Source: Alphaproteobacteria bacterium (GTDB lineage Bacteria > Pseudomonadota > Alphaproteobacteria > Elsterales > Elsteraceae). Taken from it: a DNA stretch of 64,000 nt. The translations under genes were made by a program, and so were the position numbers. The DNA is taken from NCBI GenBank assembly GCA_013298565.1, contig JAAFIC010000005.1:1-64000 (forward strand), written 5' to 3'. This document shows positions 48,769-58,445 of the stretch, piece after piece (positions within the stretch are counted from its first letter, which is position 1; the number at the start of each line of letters is the position of its first letter). Under the pieces are notes generated by a model. That model saw only the letters and a program-made list of their open reading frames with translations. It was not told the origin of the DNA and made no database searches.

Positions 48769-49809
48769 ATGACCTCGACGCAGACGGTTTCTGGAACGGT
48801 ATCTAGCCAGGGTGCTCATAGCTTGAACGCCCCCGACATCACGGTAAGCGCGCGGGCCGTATTCGGGATTGATACGGACCTGGAGGTTCCCGCCTTTTCG
48901 GTTGGCTCCGCCTATGTGCCGGACATTGACCCGAGCTATAAGTTCGACCCGGATACGACGCTGGCTATTCTTGCGGGTTTCGCCTTTAACCGCCGCGTGA
49001 TGATCCAGGGTTATCACGGTACTGGGAAATCCACGCATATCGAACAGGTGGCGGCGCGGCTTAACTGGCCCTGTATCCGGGTTAATCTCGATAGCCACAT
49101 CAGCCGCATTGATCTGATTGGCAAAGATGCCATTGTGTTGCAAGACGGCAAGCAGGTAACGGCGTTCCGCGAGGGGATTCTGCCGTGGGCGCTGCAAAGC
49201 CCGGTCGCTATCGTGTTCGACGAATATGATGCGGGCCGCCCGGATGTGATGTTCGTCATTCAGCGCGTGCTGGAAGTGGAAGGTAAACTGACGCTTCTCG
49301 ACCAGAACAAGGTCATCCGCCCGCACCCGTTCTTCCGGCTGTTCGCCACGGCGAATACGATTGGCCTGGGCGATACCACCGGCCTCTATCACGGCACGCA
49401 GCAGATCAATCAAGGGCAGATGGACCGTTGGAGCATCGTCGCCACGCTCAACTATCTGTCGGCAGAAACCGAAACCGGGATCGTGCTGGCAAAACTGCCG
49501 GACTATCAAACCGAAGCGGGGAAGAAGATTGTCGAGGCCATGGTGGCTTTGGCCGATCTCACCCGCGCGGGCTTTATCGCTGGGGATATTTCTACGGTTA
49601 TGTCGCCGCGCACTGTGATTACTTGGGCGGAGAACGCTAAGATTTTTAAGGGCGATGTTGGGTTTGCCTTCCGTCTCAGCTTTCTCAATAAGTGCGATGA
49701 AGCCGAACGCCCGCTGATTTTGGAATATTATCAGCGTTGCTTTGGCCGCGATCTGGCGGGCCGGATTGTGGAAGCCAAGACCGCGCGGGTCGCAGGTCGC
49801 GTCGCCTAA
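48769..49809 (+). CDS. cobS: Cobaltochelatase subunit CobS (AAA+ ATPase)
   Basis: A 346-residue MoxR-like AAA+ ATPase. Walker A is [19 protein letters not shown], Walker B is [18 protein letters not shown], and an arginine-finger region lies near the end. The N-terminal phrase [20 protein letters not shown] is specific to CobS of the aerobic cobalamin pathway. With CobT it forms the ATPase ring that drives cobalt insertion by CobN, which is not in this window. The ATG at 48769 has GGGAAGAAGAG upstream. cobT follows 24 bases later. Confidence 0.95.
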   Translation: MTSTQTVSGTVSSQGAHSLNAPDITVSARAVFGIDTDLEVPAFSVGSAYVPDIDPSYKFDPDTTLAILAGFAFNRRVMIQGYHGTGKSTHIEQVAARLNWPCIRVNLDSHISRIDLIGKDAIVLQDGKQVTAFREGILPWALQSPVAIVFDEYDAGRPDVMFVIQRVLEVEGKLTLLDQNKVIRPHPFFRLFATANTIGLGDTTGLYHGTQQINQGQMDRWSIVATLNYLSAETETGIVLAKLPDYQTEAGKKIVEAMVALADLTRAGFIAGDISTVMSPRTVITWAENAKIFKGDVGFAFRLSFLNKCDEAERPLILEYYQRCFGRDLAGRIVEAKTARVAGRVA

Positions 49810-49833
49810 CCCGGATCGGACGAGTTCTTTAGT

Positions 49834-51708
49834 ATGGCCGATGCCGAATCTCCTCTGGAGCAGTTTAAGCGCGCCACCACCGCGGCAATCCGCGCGATTG
49901 CCGAAAATGCTGAGGTGGAAGTTGGCTTCGGCGCGGAAGCGGCGGGTGTCGTCGGCAAACGTGCCCGGCTGCCCGCCCCCTCCCGCGCTCTGCCGCCGGA
50001 GGAAGTAGCGCGGTTTCGCGGCGAGGCCGATGCGGTGGCCTTGCGCCTGCGCTATCACGATGCGGGCACGCACCAGCGCCGCCAACCGATTACCCCGACG
50101 GGCCGCGCGATTTTCGAGGCGTTAGAGCAAGCGCGCTGCGAGGCGCTTGGCGCAAACCGTATGGCGGGCGTGGCGCAAAATCTCAGCGCAACTTTGGAGC
50201 AGAAGTACCGCCGCCTAGGCTTTGACCGCGTGACCGACCCGACCGAAGCGACCTTGCCGGAAGCCGTGCGAATGCTGGCGCGCGAAGCGATGACCGGCAC
50301 CCCGCCGCCGGACCCGATCCGTCCGCTGGTCGAAAAATGGCGTTCGCAGCTTGCCGAGAAAATCGGGGGCGATCTCGATAGTTTGCGCGCGACGATGGCC
50401 GATCAAGAGGCGTTCGCCCGCACTGTGCGGCAGTTGCTCGCCGATCTCGACGTGGAAGCCGGGGAAGCGCTCGACCCGCAAGACCCGTCGGAAGACGATG
50501 GCTCTGAGGAAGGGGACGATCAACCCGGCTCGCAAGAGGTGCAGGGCGAAGCGGGCGACGGCGAAAACGAGGAAGAGCAGGAAAGCCGCAGCGATAAGCG
50601 CCCCGATCCGCGCCCCGGTATGGAGTCCGAAAGCGACGCCGATAATGACGAGCGCGACGAAGAGTTCGGCGAAGGTGAGGAAGAGAGCGGCGAAAGCGCC
50701 CCGCCACCGGGCCAGCGCCCGCTGTCTAAAGACCAAGATACCTCTGGCTATCGCCCCTATACCAAAGCCTTCGATGAGGAAATCGAGGCGGAAGACCTGT
50801 GCGATGCCGAGGAACTGACCCGCTTGCGCCTCATGCTCGATCAGCAGTTGCAGTCCTTGCAAGGCGTTATCAGCCGCCTCGCCAACCGCCTGCAACGGCG
50901 CTTGATGGCGAAGCAGACACGCAGTTGGGATTTCGATTTGGAAGAAGGGATTCTCGATGCCGGGCGACTGGCGCGTGTTATCGCCAACCCCATGCAGCCA
51001 CTGTCCTATAAGCAGGAGAAGGATACGGATTTCCGCGATACAGTGGTGACTCTGTTGATTGATAATTCCGGCTCGATGCGCGGGCGGCCCATTACCATTG
51101 CCGCGATGAGCGCCGATATTCTGGCGCGCACGTTGGAGCGCTGTAACGTGAAAGTGGAGATTCTGGGCTTTACCACGCGGGCGTGGAAGGGCGGGCAAGC
51201 GCGCGAACGCTGGATTACCGATGGTAAGCCCGCCGTGCCGGGCCGCCTGAATGATCTGCGGCATATTATCTACAAAGGGGCCGATGCACCGTGGCGGCGC
51301 GTGCGAAAATCGCTGGGCCTCATGTTGCGCGAAGGCTTGCTGAAAGAAAATATCGACGGCGAAGCACTAGATTGGGCGCACGATAGGTTATTGGCCCGGC
51401 CAGAGCAACGCCGTATTCTGATGGTTATTTCCGATGGTGCGCCGGTTGATGATTCAACATTGTCGGTCAACCCTGGCAACTACCTGGAAAACCACCTGCG
51501 GAGCGTGATCAAGAAAATCGAAACCCGCTCGCCGGTGGAACTCATCGCTATCGGGATTGGCCATGACGTAACCCGCTACTATAACCGCGCGGTCACGATC
51601 GTCGATGCTGAACAATTAGGCGGAACGATGATGGATAAACTCGCCGAACTCTTCGAGGAGACGGCCAAAAAGCCGGTCAAACGCGGCTTGCGACGGGGCG
51701 CATCTTAA
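49834..51708 (+). CDS. cobT: Cobaltochelatase subunit CobT (VWA protein)
   Basis: A 624-residue subunit. The N-terminal helical part (about 1-210) is followed by a long acidic linker (about 215-300, rich in Glu, Asp and Ser; [20 protein letters not shown]) and a C-terminal von Willebrand A domain with the metal site D-x-S-x-S as [17 protein letters not shown]. Another VWA feature is [13 protein letters not shown]. This layout is that of CobT, partner of CobS. The C-terminal tail ([11 protein letters not shown]) is basic. Confidence 0.95.
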   Translation: MADAESPLEQFKRATTAAIRAIAENAEVEVGFGAEAAGVVGKRARLPAPSRALPPEEVARFRGEADAVALRLRYHDAGTHQRRQPITPTGRAIFEALEQARCEALGANRMAGVAQNLSATLEQKYRRLGFDRVTDPTEATLPEAVRMLAREAMTGTPPPDPIRPLVEKWRSQLAEKIGGDLDSLRATMADQEAFARTVRQLLADLDVEAGEALDPQDPSEDDGSEEGDDQPGSQEVQGEAGDGENEEEQESRSDKRPDPRPGMESESDADNDERDEEFGEGEEESGESAPPPGQRPLSKDQDTSGYRPYTKAFDEEIEAEDLCDAEELTRLRLMLDQQLQSLQGVISRLANRLQRRLMAKQTRSWDFDLEEGILDAGRLARVIANPMQPLSYKQEKDTDFRDTVVTLLIDNSGSMRGRPITIAAMSADILARTLERCNVKVEILGFTTRAWKGGQARERWITDGKPAVPGRLNDLRHIIYKGADAPWRRVRKSLGLMLREGLLKENIDGEALDWAHDRLLARPEQRRILMVISDGAPVDDSTLSVNPGNYLENHLRSVIKKIETRSPVELIAIGIGHDVTRYYNRAVTIVDAEQLGGTMMDKLAELFEETAKKPVKRGLRRGAS

Positions 51709-51845
51709 CGCCCATGCGACCTTCATATTCTCTGGCCCACGGCTTCACGTTCAAGCAAAAACCAGCGCGCACGATCAATTTGGGCCGTGCGTCGGGAGAA
51801 CTTCCTGCGTATAATGTTTTTAACAGTTTGACCTGAAGACAGGCA

Positions 51846-52370
51846 ATGAGCGACCTAACCTCACAGACTCTGGCGTCCGAGCTTGCAGAGCTTCGTGAAC
51901 AACTGGCCTTGATCCAGTCCGAAGTTGCCGCGATCCGTCATCCGCGCTCGACGGAAGATCGAATCTCGACAGCCGTAGCGGAATTGCGCGCCATTGTGTA
52001 CGCTACCGAGACTGCAACCAATGGCATTCTGGCCGTCGCCGAAGCGATTGACTCGGCGGCAGAATCAATCCCGCGTGCGGCGTCCGAAGGCAGTGTCGAT
52101 ATGGCGGTGGAGCAGATTCACTCGCTGGTCGCCAGCCTGTTCACCGAATGCGCTTTCCAAGATATTACCGGCCAGCGCGTGTCTCGAGTGGTCACAACGC
52201 TGGAGTTCGTCGAGCAGCGCATCGGCATAATTATCCAAGCGCTGGGCGATAGCTTCGACGATATGATCCCACCGAACCAAGGCCCGGTAGGCGGCACCGA
52301 CGGGCTGCTGAACGGCCCGTCGCGCAGCGGCGGCGTTAGCCAGGCCGATATTGATAGTTTGTTTGGCTAG
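51846..52370 (+). CDS. CheZ-like chemotaxis phosphatase
   Basis: A 174-residue helical protein. Residues 100-115 read TECAFQDITGQRVSRV: the D-x-T-G-Q core with Asp106 and Gln110 matches the CheZ active site that removes phosphate from CheY. The C-terminus SQADIDSLFG resembles the CheY-binding tail of CheZ. The N-terminal half is a long coiled coil (about 1-50). No cheY or flagellar genes are nearby; the chemoreceptor at 36.6 kb is the only other chemotaxis gene here. The stop codon TAG lies inside a palindromic repeat. Confidence 0.8.
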   Translation: MSDLTSQTLASELAELREQLALIQSEVAAIRHPRSTEDRISTAVAELRAIVYATETATNGILAVAEAIDSAAESIPRAASEGSVDMAVEQIHSLVASLFTECAFQDITGQRVSRVVTTLEFVEQRIGIIIQALGDSFDDMIPPNQGPVGGTDGLLNGPSRSGGVSQADIDSLFG

Positions 52371-52406
52371 AGCATCGTGCGTCATAGTTGACGCACGATG
52401 CTCTAG
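52367..52406. repeat. Perfect 18-bp palindrome (repeat family) acting as terminator
   Basis: CTAGAGCATCGTGCGTCA (52367-52384) pairs perfectly with its reverse complement at 52389-52406 around a TAGT loop. The inner 36 bases are identical to the reverse complement of 58580-58615. It overlaps the stop codon of the CheZ-like gene and lies 8 bases from the stop of the convergent thiolase gene, so it likely ends both transcripts. Confidence 0.92.
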
Positions 52407-52413
52407 AAAAAGC

Positions 52414-53586
52414 CTACCGCTCAACCGTTAGCGCCACGCCCATGCCGCCGCCGATGCACAAGGTTGCGAGGCCGCGTTTGGCGTCGCGCTTTTGCATTTC
52501 AAACAGCAGCGTGGTCAGCACGCGCGCGCCCGACGCCCCGATGGGGTGACCGAGGGCGATGGCACCGCCGTTGACGTTGACCTTGCTGGTATCCCAGCCA
52601 AGGTCTTTATTCACCGCAAGCGCTTGGGCGGCGAAGGCTTCGTTGGCTTCGATCAGGTCGAGATCGTTGATCGTCCACCCGGCTTTGGCCAGCGCGGCGC
52701 GGCTGGCGGGGATTGGCCCTGTGCCCATGATAGCGGGATCGACGCCAGCGGTGGCCCAGGAGGCGATGCGGGCCAGCGGGGTCAGGCCGCGCTTGGCGGC
52801 TTCTGCCGCGCTCATCAGCACGAGGGCTGCGGCACCATCGTTGAGGCCAGAAGCATTACCAGCGGTCACGGTGCCGTCTTTATTGAAGGCCGGGCGCAGC
52901 TTTGCCAGGCTATCTGCCGTCGTTCCATGCTTCGGATATTCGTCTTGATCGACGATAACATCACCCTTGCGCGACGAGATCGTGACGGGGGTGATTTCAT
53001 CGGCAAAGCGCCCGGCCTTTTGCGCGGCTTCGGCTTTATTCTGCGAGGCGCTGGCAAAAGCATCTTGCTCTTCGCGGCTAAGTTGCCAGCGTTGGGCGAT
53101 GTTTTCGGCGGTAACGCCCATATGATAGCCGTGGAAGGCATCAATCAGCCCGTCGCGCAGCATAGTATCCTGCATTTCCGCCGCACCCATCTTGGTGCCC
53201 GACCGTAAGTAGAGCGTGTGCGGGGCAAGGCTCATGCTTTCCTGACCGCCTGCGACGATGATGGTGGCATCGCCATTCCGAATAGCCTGGAACCCGAGGG
53301 CGACCGTCCGCAAGCCCGAACCGCAAAGCTGGTTGATGGAGAAAGCCGTCTTTTCTTGCGGAATGCCTGCGGCCATAGCGGCTTGGCGGGCGGCATTCTG
53401 GCCGGTGGCAGCGGTGAGCACTTGGCCGAGGATCACCTCGTCCACCTCCGCTCCCTCAATCTTGGCGCGTGTGAGGGCGGCGCGAATGGCGATTTCCCCC
53501 AGCTTATGGGCGGGCAGGCTGGACAGCGCGCCGCTGAACGACCCGATGGGGGTGCGGGCGGCGGCGACGATTACGACATCGGTCAT
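52414..53586 (-). CDS. phaA: Acetyl-CoA acetyltransferase (thiolase)
   Basis: A 390-residue thiolase that condenses two acetyl-CoA to acetoacetyl-CoA. Active-site Cys88 is in [15 protein letters not shown]; the second base pair is [12 protein letters not shown] (His near 347) and [10 protein letters not shown] (Cys near 377). [20 protein letters not shown] fixes the start at 53586. The closeness to a PHA-synthase-like gene (55 bases upstream on the same strand) suggests it supplies polyhydroxyalkanoate synthesis; phaB (reductase) is not in the window. Confidence 0.95.
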   Translation of the reverse strand: MTDVVIVAAARTPIGSFSGALSSLPAHKLGEIAIRAALTRAKIEGAEVDEVILGQVLTAATGQNAARQAAMAAGIPQEKTAFSINQLCGSGLRTVALGFQAIRNGDATIIVAGGQESMSLAPHTLYLRSGTKMGAAEMQDTMLRDGLIDAFHGYHMGVTAENIAQRWQLSREEQDAFASASQNKAEAAQKAGRFADEITPVTISSRKGDVIVDQDEYPKHGTTADSLAKLRPAFNKDGTVTAGNASGLNDGAAALVLMSAAEAAKRGLTPLARIASWATAGVDPAIMGTGPIPASRAALAKAGWTINDLDLIEANEAFAAQALAVNKDLGWDTSKVNVNGGAIALGHPIGASGARVLTTLLFEMQKRDAKRGLATLCIGGGMGVALTVER

Positions 53587-53641
53587 GTGATGATTCTCCC
53601 TCGAAACTCGATAGTGGCGTTTGGCCGATTGTTCCGAAACC

Positions 53642-54748
53642 TTAAGGGTTTGCAGGGAGCGGGTAAACCTCTTCCCCCATAACAAAGGCGCGAATCGGCT
53701 CCCACACCAACGCAGGCGCGCGCGCGCCTACCATCATGCCGATATGCCCTAGGCCAATCTCCCGCGTGTATCCGCCGGGAATAGCCTGGGCGAGCGCCAT
53801 CGCGCTGGCGGGGGGAACGATCCTGTCGGCTTTTGGCACTAAGGAGAGTGTCGGCATCGCAATCGCGCTCGGGCGGATCGGGCGGCCCGCAACCCGCCAA
53901 CGCCCCAGCGCGGGGGAATTATCGCGATACCAGCCGCCCAAGGTTTCCCGCGCCACAGGGGCCACCAGCGGCACGCCATCGTTCAGCCAATCTTCAAGCG
54001 CCACGAACGCCCGCGCCGGGGCGCCATCGGGATCGAGCCGCGAGAAAGCCTCGAACTTCCGAAGTATTTGCAGCGGATCTATTCCGGCGAACAGGGTTTG
54101 GATGAGATCAATGGACAGGGTGCCGTGCCAGTCGATCGCCTGCATCAGCGCGGGCAGCGCTGCCGTTAACCGACGCACTTGCGCGGGGTCGCTGTGAAAA
54201 TCCCACGGGGTTGCCAGCAGTAGCAGCCGTTCCACCAGCGCCGGATGCCGCGCCGCCGCTGCCAGCGCCAATAATCCGCCCATACAGTAGCCCAGCAGGC
54301 TCACCCGCCCACCCGAGTGCGCCGCCGCCAGCGCCAGCGCCTCGAAAATTGGGCCTTCGATGTAGTCAGTGAGCGTAAAATCCGCCTCTTCCGGTCCCGG
54401 CGCGCCCCAATCCATCAACAAGGGGCGCAGGCCGTGGCTTGCCAGCCAGCGCAGAAAGCTACGCTCCTCGGTGAGATCGAGAATATAGGCGCGGTTGATG
54501 AGGGACGGCAGGCACAGCAGCGTGGGGCCAGTCGCCCCTGGCGCGCTGTAATCCAGTAGGCGGATGTTGCCCCAGCGGGCCAATTCTGGCGGCTCTGGCA
54601 GGGCGCGGCGGTAGGGATGGTCGCGGTAACGCTGCACGCCAGTCAGGAAAGCCCCCAGTCGCCGCCGTCCCGCCGCCTCGACTGCTTGCGTGAAGCGCAG
54701 CGGATTGGGGCTGCTAGATCCGTTCCCCGCGTCGGTTGGGGGCGGCAT
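53642..54748 (-). CDS. phaC: PhaC-type polyhydroxyalkanoate synthase (class III-like)
   Basis: A 368-residue alpha/beta hydrolase. The lipase-like box is G-Y-Cys155-M-G-G ([13 protein letters not shown]), with the PhaC-type cysteine in place of serine. The Asp of [13 protein letters not shown] (near 313) and the His of [10 protein letters not shown] (near 345) complete the triad. The length and start fit class III synthases (about 360 residues), not class I (about 590). The ATG at 54748 overlaps the upstream PhaE-like gene by 35 bases. The long frame to 55135 is an artefact. Confidence 0.88.
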   Translation of the reverse strand: MPPPTDAGNGSSSPNPLRFTQAVEAAGRRRLGAFLTGVQRYRDHPYRRALPEPPELARWGNIRLLDYSAPGATGPTLLCLPSLINRAYILDLTEERSFLRWLASHGLRPLLMDWGAPGPEEADFTLTDYIEGPIFEALALAAAHSGGRVSLLGYCMGGLLALAAAARHPALVERLLLLATPWDFHSDPAQVRRLTAALPALMQAIDWHGTLSIDLIQTLFAGIDPLQILRKFEAFSRLDPDGAPARAFVALEDWLNDGVPLVAPVARETLGGWYRDNSPALGRWRVAGRPIRPSAIAMPTLSLVPKADRIVPPASAMALAQAIPGGYTREIGLGHIGMMVGARAPALVWEPIRAFVMGEEVYPLPANP

Positions 54749-55112
54749 CACTCTCTTCAAGATCGGCCAACCGCTGCTCCACAACAGCGAGGCGGGTAGT
54801 GAGCTTGAGTAAAAGCTCCAGCAACTCAGGAGATGCAACGGCAGCGGGCGCGGCCCCAAACGGGGCGGGGGCTGACTGAGAGGGGGCGGGGTCGGGGGCA
54901 CCATGAACGGATTCCGAAGCAGAGAAAGGCTGTGCCGATGCGGGCGCTGGCGGTGGGGTAAGCCCCCAGAGTGCCCACAGCCGCGCCATCGCTTCCGGTG
55001 TGGCGGGATCGCTCGCCCAGGCCGACACCTGCCCTTGCCACAGATCAAGGAACTGTTCAGCAAGCGCCTCCAAGTCGGGCGCAGGAGAGTTGGTCGGGGG
55101 CCGGGTGGACAT
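54714..55112 (-). CDS. Small PhaE-like partner of the PHA synthase
   Basis: A 132-residue protein. An N-terminal helical part contains LEALAEQFLDLWQGQVSAWA with tryptophans, followed by a Pro/Ala-rich linker (about 55-95) and a C-terminal coiled coil ELLLKLTTRLAVVEQRLADL. PhaE of class III synthases has this layout with a C-terminal coiled-coil, though it is usually longer (about 350 residues). The gene overlaps phaC by 35 bases. The name is inferred from layout and place, not from a full family signature. Confidence 0.55.
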   Translation of the reverse strand: MSTRPPTNSPAPDLEALAEQFLDLWQGQVSAWASDPATPEAMARLWALWGLTPPPAPASAQPFSASESVHGAPDPAPSQSAPAPFGAAPAAVASPELLELLLKLTTRLAVVEQRLADLEESDAAPNRRGERI

Positions 55113-55179
55113 ACGCCGATTATACCGCACCGCAACGGGTCCGTCGCGCGTTGCGTCAGTTAATTTTCGAGTGAGCCGA

Positions 55180-55482
55180 TTATCCCATACTGCGGAAGGC
55201 GTGCGACAGGGCAACTGTACCGCTGATGAGAATGGCGATGATCCCCAACATCACGCTAACAATCTGAATAAGCGTCGGCAGTTCCCCAACCCGGCCTTTA
55301 ATCTCGCGGACTTCACCGTCCATCGCGCGGAGGCGATCGTCCAGCTTTTCGCCACGACTCTCCAAGGCCCCCATACGACCGTCCAAGGCCCCTAGCCGAT
55401 CATTGATCCGCCCAAGGACAGGCTCTAACCGTCTGAGGATTTCTACCGCTTCGTCGGGCGGCAGGCGCGAAGCCGTTGTCAT
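55180..55482 (-). CDS. Small coiled-coil protein with C-terminal membrane anchor
   Basis: A 100-residue protein that I cannot assign to a named family. It has a long heptad-like region with repeats of RLGALDGRMGALESRGEKLD and DRLRAMDGEVREIKGR (about 20-70), then one hydrophobic segment (IVSVMLGIIAILISGTVALS, about 74-94). The layout resembles phage XhlA-like or MCE-adjacent coiled-coil anchors. It lies between the PhaE-like gene and the nitronate monooxygenase gene, with short gaps on both sides. The ATG at 55482 (MTTASRL) is preferred to the one at 55497. Confidence 0.6.
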   Translation of the reverse strand: MTTASRLPPDEAVEILRRLEPVLGRINDRLGALDGRMGALESRGEKLDDRLRAMDGEVREIKGRVGELPTLIQIVSVMLGIIAILISGTVALSHAFRSMG

Positions 55483-55557
55483 GAGCAACCCTTTCAAAGC
55501 ATTCCATATAAAATATAGCGGAGCTTCAGAAAAGCGGCAACCCGCCCCCTATACCCG

Positions 55558-56967
55558 TCAATCTCCCGTAACGATCCGGTCCATTAACTGCCGCACGGTC
55601 GGAACGAACCCGTTGGCGTAGAACGGGTCTTGCCCGAAGCGATAGGCGTTATGCCCGGCGAACATCAGTTGATGGTCGATGTCGTCGGAGTGGCTGATTT
55701 CCTGCAACGTCTTTTGAATGCAAAAGCTGCGCGGATCGGGTGATTTACCCGTGGTTCCAGCGTCGTTTTGCGCCCAGTTGGAGAAATTGCAGTGCGAGAG
55801 GCACCCCATGCATTCCACCTGATCGGTGCGAATGTTCACACTATCCTCGGGGGTAACGAACACCAGCGTATTTTCCGGCGTCCGCAACGCTTCGGTGAAG
55901 CCTTGAGTAATCCACAGCTCGGCATTGGCCTTATCGGTAGAAGTCACGAATACCGAGCGGCCCCGCGCGCCGATTTTTAGCTCCGTATCATGCTCGCCGT
56001 GGGCATGGGTGGTGAAAGCGATCTGGCGTTCCGAACGGCCTTTGAGGTTCCGCAGGAAGGCATTCTCCACCGCCGAGGAATAAAAGCCGGTGGGCGAAAA
56101 GCGATTGAGATACACATCGCCCGACTTCAGCTCCAGCAAGCGCTTGCGCCACGCGCCGGAAATCGGGCTTTCCTGGGTCAGCAGTGGGCGCGTGCCGAAC
56201 TGGAAGCCGACGGGGCCGAGATCGGGGTTGTCAATAAAATCTTGCCACTCGCGCAGAAACCACACACCGCCGGCCATAATGATTGGGGTTTGGTGCAGGC
56301 CGAACTCCCGCATGACTTGGCGCAGTTCGATTAAGCGCGGCAACGGGTCTTCCGGTCTATTCGGGTCTTCTGAGTTGGACAGGCCATTATGACCGCCCGC
56401 CAGCCAGGGGTCTTCATAAACAACGCCGCCGAGCAAGTCGGGGAAGCGATGATAGGCGCGCTTCCACAACGCCCGGAAAGCGCGCGCTGAGGAGACGATA
56501 GGGTAATAATACACGCCATAGCGCGCGCAAATCTCTGCCACCTTATAGGGCATTCCAGCGCCGCACGTAACACCGTGAATCAGGCCCTTGGAGCCTTCGA
56601 GCACGCCATTCAGAATAATTTCCGAGGCGGCCATTTCCCACAAGATATTCATGTGGATGCGGCCCTGGCCACCCGCCGTTTCGTGGGCGATTTGAGCCTG
56701 GGCGATGCCGCCGCTGATGGAGTAGGCAATCAGCTCTTCATGGCGTTCCCGGCGGGTTTTGCCGTGGTAGATCATTGGGATGATCTGACCGTCAGCATCA
56801 TACTGATCGGCATTGACGCCCGAGAAAGTGCCAATCCCGCCCGCAGCAGACCAAGCGCCGGAGCTTTGACCGTTCGAGACCGCAATCCCTTTGCCACCCT
56901 CAACCAGCGGCAGGACTTCCCGTCCCGACATCAAAATCGGATTTAACGCCTTCACCCCGTCCTCCAT
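55558..56967 (-). CDS. Nitronate monooxygenase-like flavoprotein (2-nitropropane dioxygenase family)
   Basis: A 469-residue TIM-barrel flavoenzyme. Family phrases are LIHGVTCGAGMPYKVAEICA, VVYEDPWLAGGHNGLSNSED (FMN-binding GGH) and IIMAGGVWFLREWQDF, then VGFQFGTRPLLTQESPIS. The C-terminal part has extra sequence with cysteines (ECMGCLSHCNF) not found in short members; this subgroup is often annotated as nitronate monooxygenase, but substrate is uncertain. The gene is a single unit on the minus strand with a 232-base upstream gap shared with the GST gene. Confidence 0.82.
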   Translation of the reverse strand: MEDGVKALNPILMSGREVLPLVEGGKGIAVSNGQSSGAWSAAGGIGTFSGVNADQYDADGQIIPMIYHGKTRRERHEELIAYSISGGIAQAQIAHETAGGQGRIHMNILWEMAASEIILNGVLEGSKGLIHGVTCGAGMPYKVAEICARYGVYYYPIVSSARAFRALWKRAYHRFPDLLGGVVYEDPWLAGGHNGLSNSEDPNRPEDPLPRLIELRQVMREFGLHQTPIIMAGGVWFLREWQDFIDNPDLGPVGFQFGTRPLLTQESPISGAWRKRLLELKSGDVYLNRFSPTGFYSSAVENAFLRNLKGRSERQIAFTTHAHGEHDTELKIGARGRSVFVTSTDKANAELWITQGFTEALRTPENTLVFVTPEDSVNIRTDQVECMGCLSHCNFSNWAQNDAGTTGKSPDPRSFCIQKTLQEISHSDDIDHQLMFAGHNAYRFGQDPFYANGFVPTVRQLMDRIVTGD

Positions 56968-57199
56968 CCCATCATCGCCGGCTTGGGGCGGGCAGCCCTT
57001 GGCTCGGTCGGCTTGTTGCGGCAGCTTTTAGACGACAGTCGTTGAGCCGCGCTTCATAATTCCTGCCTTTACTATCGGGTTTTTCGTTTCGTTGCTAGGC
57101 CGAACGCATCGGCTTGAAAGCACTTGCCAGCGGCGGGATGCTCGGGTTTGCTGAGGGTCGTTGTTTTGGAAGACAAAAGCTGGTTGGAGGAATTACGCG

Positions 57200-57853
57200 A
57201 TGGGGCTAACGCTTTTTATCGGCAACAAGAATTATTCATCTTGGTCGCTGCGGCCTTGGCTGGCGCTAAAGTTAGCGCGCGTGCCGTTCGAGGAAGTATT
57301 GATCCCGCTGTATCAAACCACCACGCGGCAAGATATTTTGCGCCATAGCCCCACCGGCAAGGTGCCCGCGCTTAAAATCGACGAAACCGTGATCTGGGAT
57401 AGCCTTGCGATCTGCGAATGGGCCGCCGAACAGGCCCCGGACGCGCAACTTTGGCCGCAGGACACCATCGCTCGCGCCGTCGCGCGCTCGGTTTCTGCCG
57501 AAATGCACTCAGGCTTCGTTGGGTTGCGCTCGGCCTTGCCGATGAATATTCGTCGGTCGGCCCCGCCGCGCGCCCTAACCCCCGCCGCGCAAGACGACAT
57601 TAACCGCATTACCGCCCTATGGCGCGACTGTCGCAAGCGTTTCGGTATCGGCGGCCCGTTCCTGTTCGGCCCCCCGACGATTGCCGACGCGATGTTCGCC
57701 CCGGTCGTTCACCGCCTGAACAGCTATCTGGTGGAAGTGGATGACGATAGCCGCGCCTATATCGCCGCAATGCTCGCCTTGCCGCCAATGGTGGAATGGA
57801 CCGAGGCGGGCAAGCGCGAGCCGTGGATTATCGAAGAGAGCGAGGCGGCGTAG
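57200..57853 (+). CDS. Glutathione S-transferase family protein
   Basis: A 217-residue protein. The N-terminal thioredoxin-like domain begins GLTLFIGNKNYSSWSLRPWL, a phrase of a well-defined GST subgroup with a catalytic Ser in place of Tyr, and includes SPTGKVPALKIDETVIWDS (glutathione-binding cis-Pro). The C-terminal helical domain runs from about 85. The ATG at 57200 has GGAGG 9 bases upstream. The substrate is unknown; it may detoxify electrophiles with the glutathione made by gshB. Confidence 0.93.
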   Translation: MGLTLFIGNKNYSSWSLRPWLALKLARVPFEEVLIPLYQTTTRQDILRHSPTGKVPALKIDETVIWDSLAICEWAAEQAPDAQLWPQDTIARAVARSVSAEMHSGFVGLRSALPMNIRRSAPPRALTPAAQDDINRITALWRDCRKRFGIGGPFLFGPPTIADAMFAPVVHRLNSYLVEVDDDSRAYIAAMLALPPMVEWTEAGKREPWIIEESEAA

Positions 57854-57888
57854 CTGGTGTTTTTCGGCTTCCTGTGCTTAACTAAGCC

Positions 57889-58137
57889 ATGACCACGCAA
57901 ACACTGACCGTCAGCATTGATAGCGACACCGCCGCCAAACTTCAGGCGTCGGTGGAGGCTGGCAGCTATGCCACTGTTACCGCAGCGGCCCAAGCGGCTT
58001 TGGCGACGTGGTACGATCCCATCCAAGCCAAAGAAGAACTGCGCCGCCTGTGGCGCGACGGGCTAGCGAGTGGTCCGGGGCGTCCTGGGGAAGATGTTTT
58101 CCGGGACTTAATGGCCCGCTATAACGATAGCCCGTGA
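57889..58137 (+). CDS. ParD-like antitoxin
   Basis: An 82-residue protein starting MTTQTLTVSIDSDTAAKLQA. The ribbon-helix-helix strand (TLTVSID) and the helices AKLQASVEAGSYATVTAAAQ and AALATW form the DNA-binding part; the C-terminal half (IQAKEELRRLWRDGLASGPG) is a typical ParD toxin-binding arm. Its stop overlaps the toxin start (GTGA or ATG at 58134-58137). It is the upstream gene of a complete pair. Confidence 0.85.
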   Translation: MTTQTLTVSIDSDTAAKLQASVEAGSYATVTAAAQAALATWYDPIQAKEELRRLWRDGLASGPGRPGEDVFRDLMARYNDSP

Positions 58138-58445
58138 TGCTTCCACTAATTATTCTCGATCTTGCCGAACGGGATTTATTGATCCTTCGGGAGTATTTGG
58201 AAGAGAATTACGGTGTTGTTACGGCGCGTACGGTGCTTCAGCGGCTTCTGTCAGTGTGCAGCCATCTCCAGAAATTACCGCAGCTTGGCCGGTCTCGTGA
58301 CGATATCGAGGCGGGTTTACGCTTTTTTCTATGCGATCAAACCGTGCTTTTATATCGGATTGGGGCCGAGCGGTTCGAACTCGTGCGGGTTCTTGATGCT
58401 CGTCAAGATTGGCTTCGCCTGTTGACGACGCCCACCCCCCACTAG
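58134..58445 (+). CDS. ParE-type toxin
   Basis: A 103-residue ParE/RelE-fold protein: LIILDLAERDLLILREYLEE, then TVLQRLLSVCSHLQKLPQLG and closing strands (DQTVLLYRIGAERFELVRVL), typical of ParE. ParE toxins inhibit gyrase or cleave RNA depending on the branch. The start is GTG at 58134 or ATG at 58137, overlapping the antitoxin stop. The stop TAG (58443-58445) is made by the first bases of the palindromic element, so the last residues LTTPTPH may not be original. Confidence 0.87.
   Translation: MMLPLIILDLAERDLLILREYLEENYGVVTARTVLQRLLSVCSHLQKLPQLGRSRDDIEAGLRFFLCDQTVLLYRIGAERFELVRVLDARQDWLRLLTTPTPH

Noticed and set aside
48670..50085. Minus-strand 471-codon frame opposite cobS
   Set aside because: The cobS reading frame is strongly supported; the opposite frame shows no domain.
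54749..55135. Long N-terminal extension of phaC
   Set aside because: The extension is Pro-rich shadow sequence of the PhaE-like gene read in another frame.
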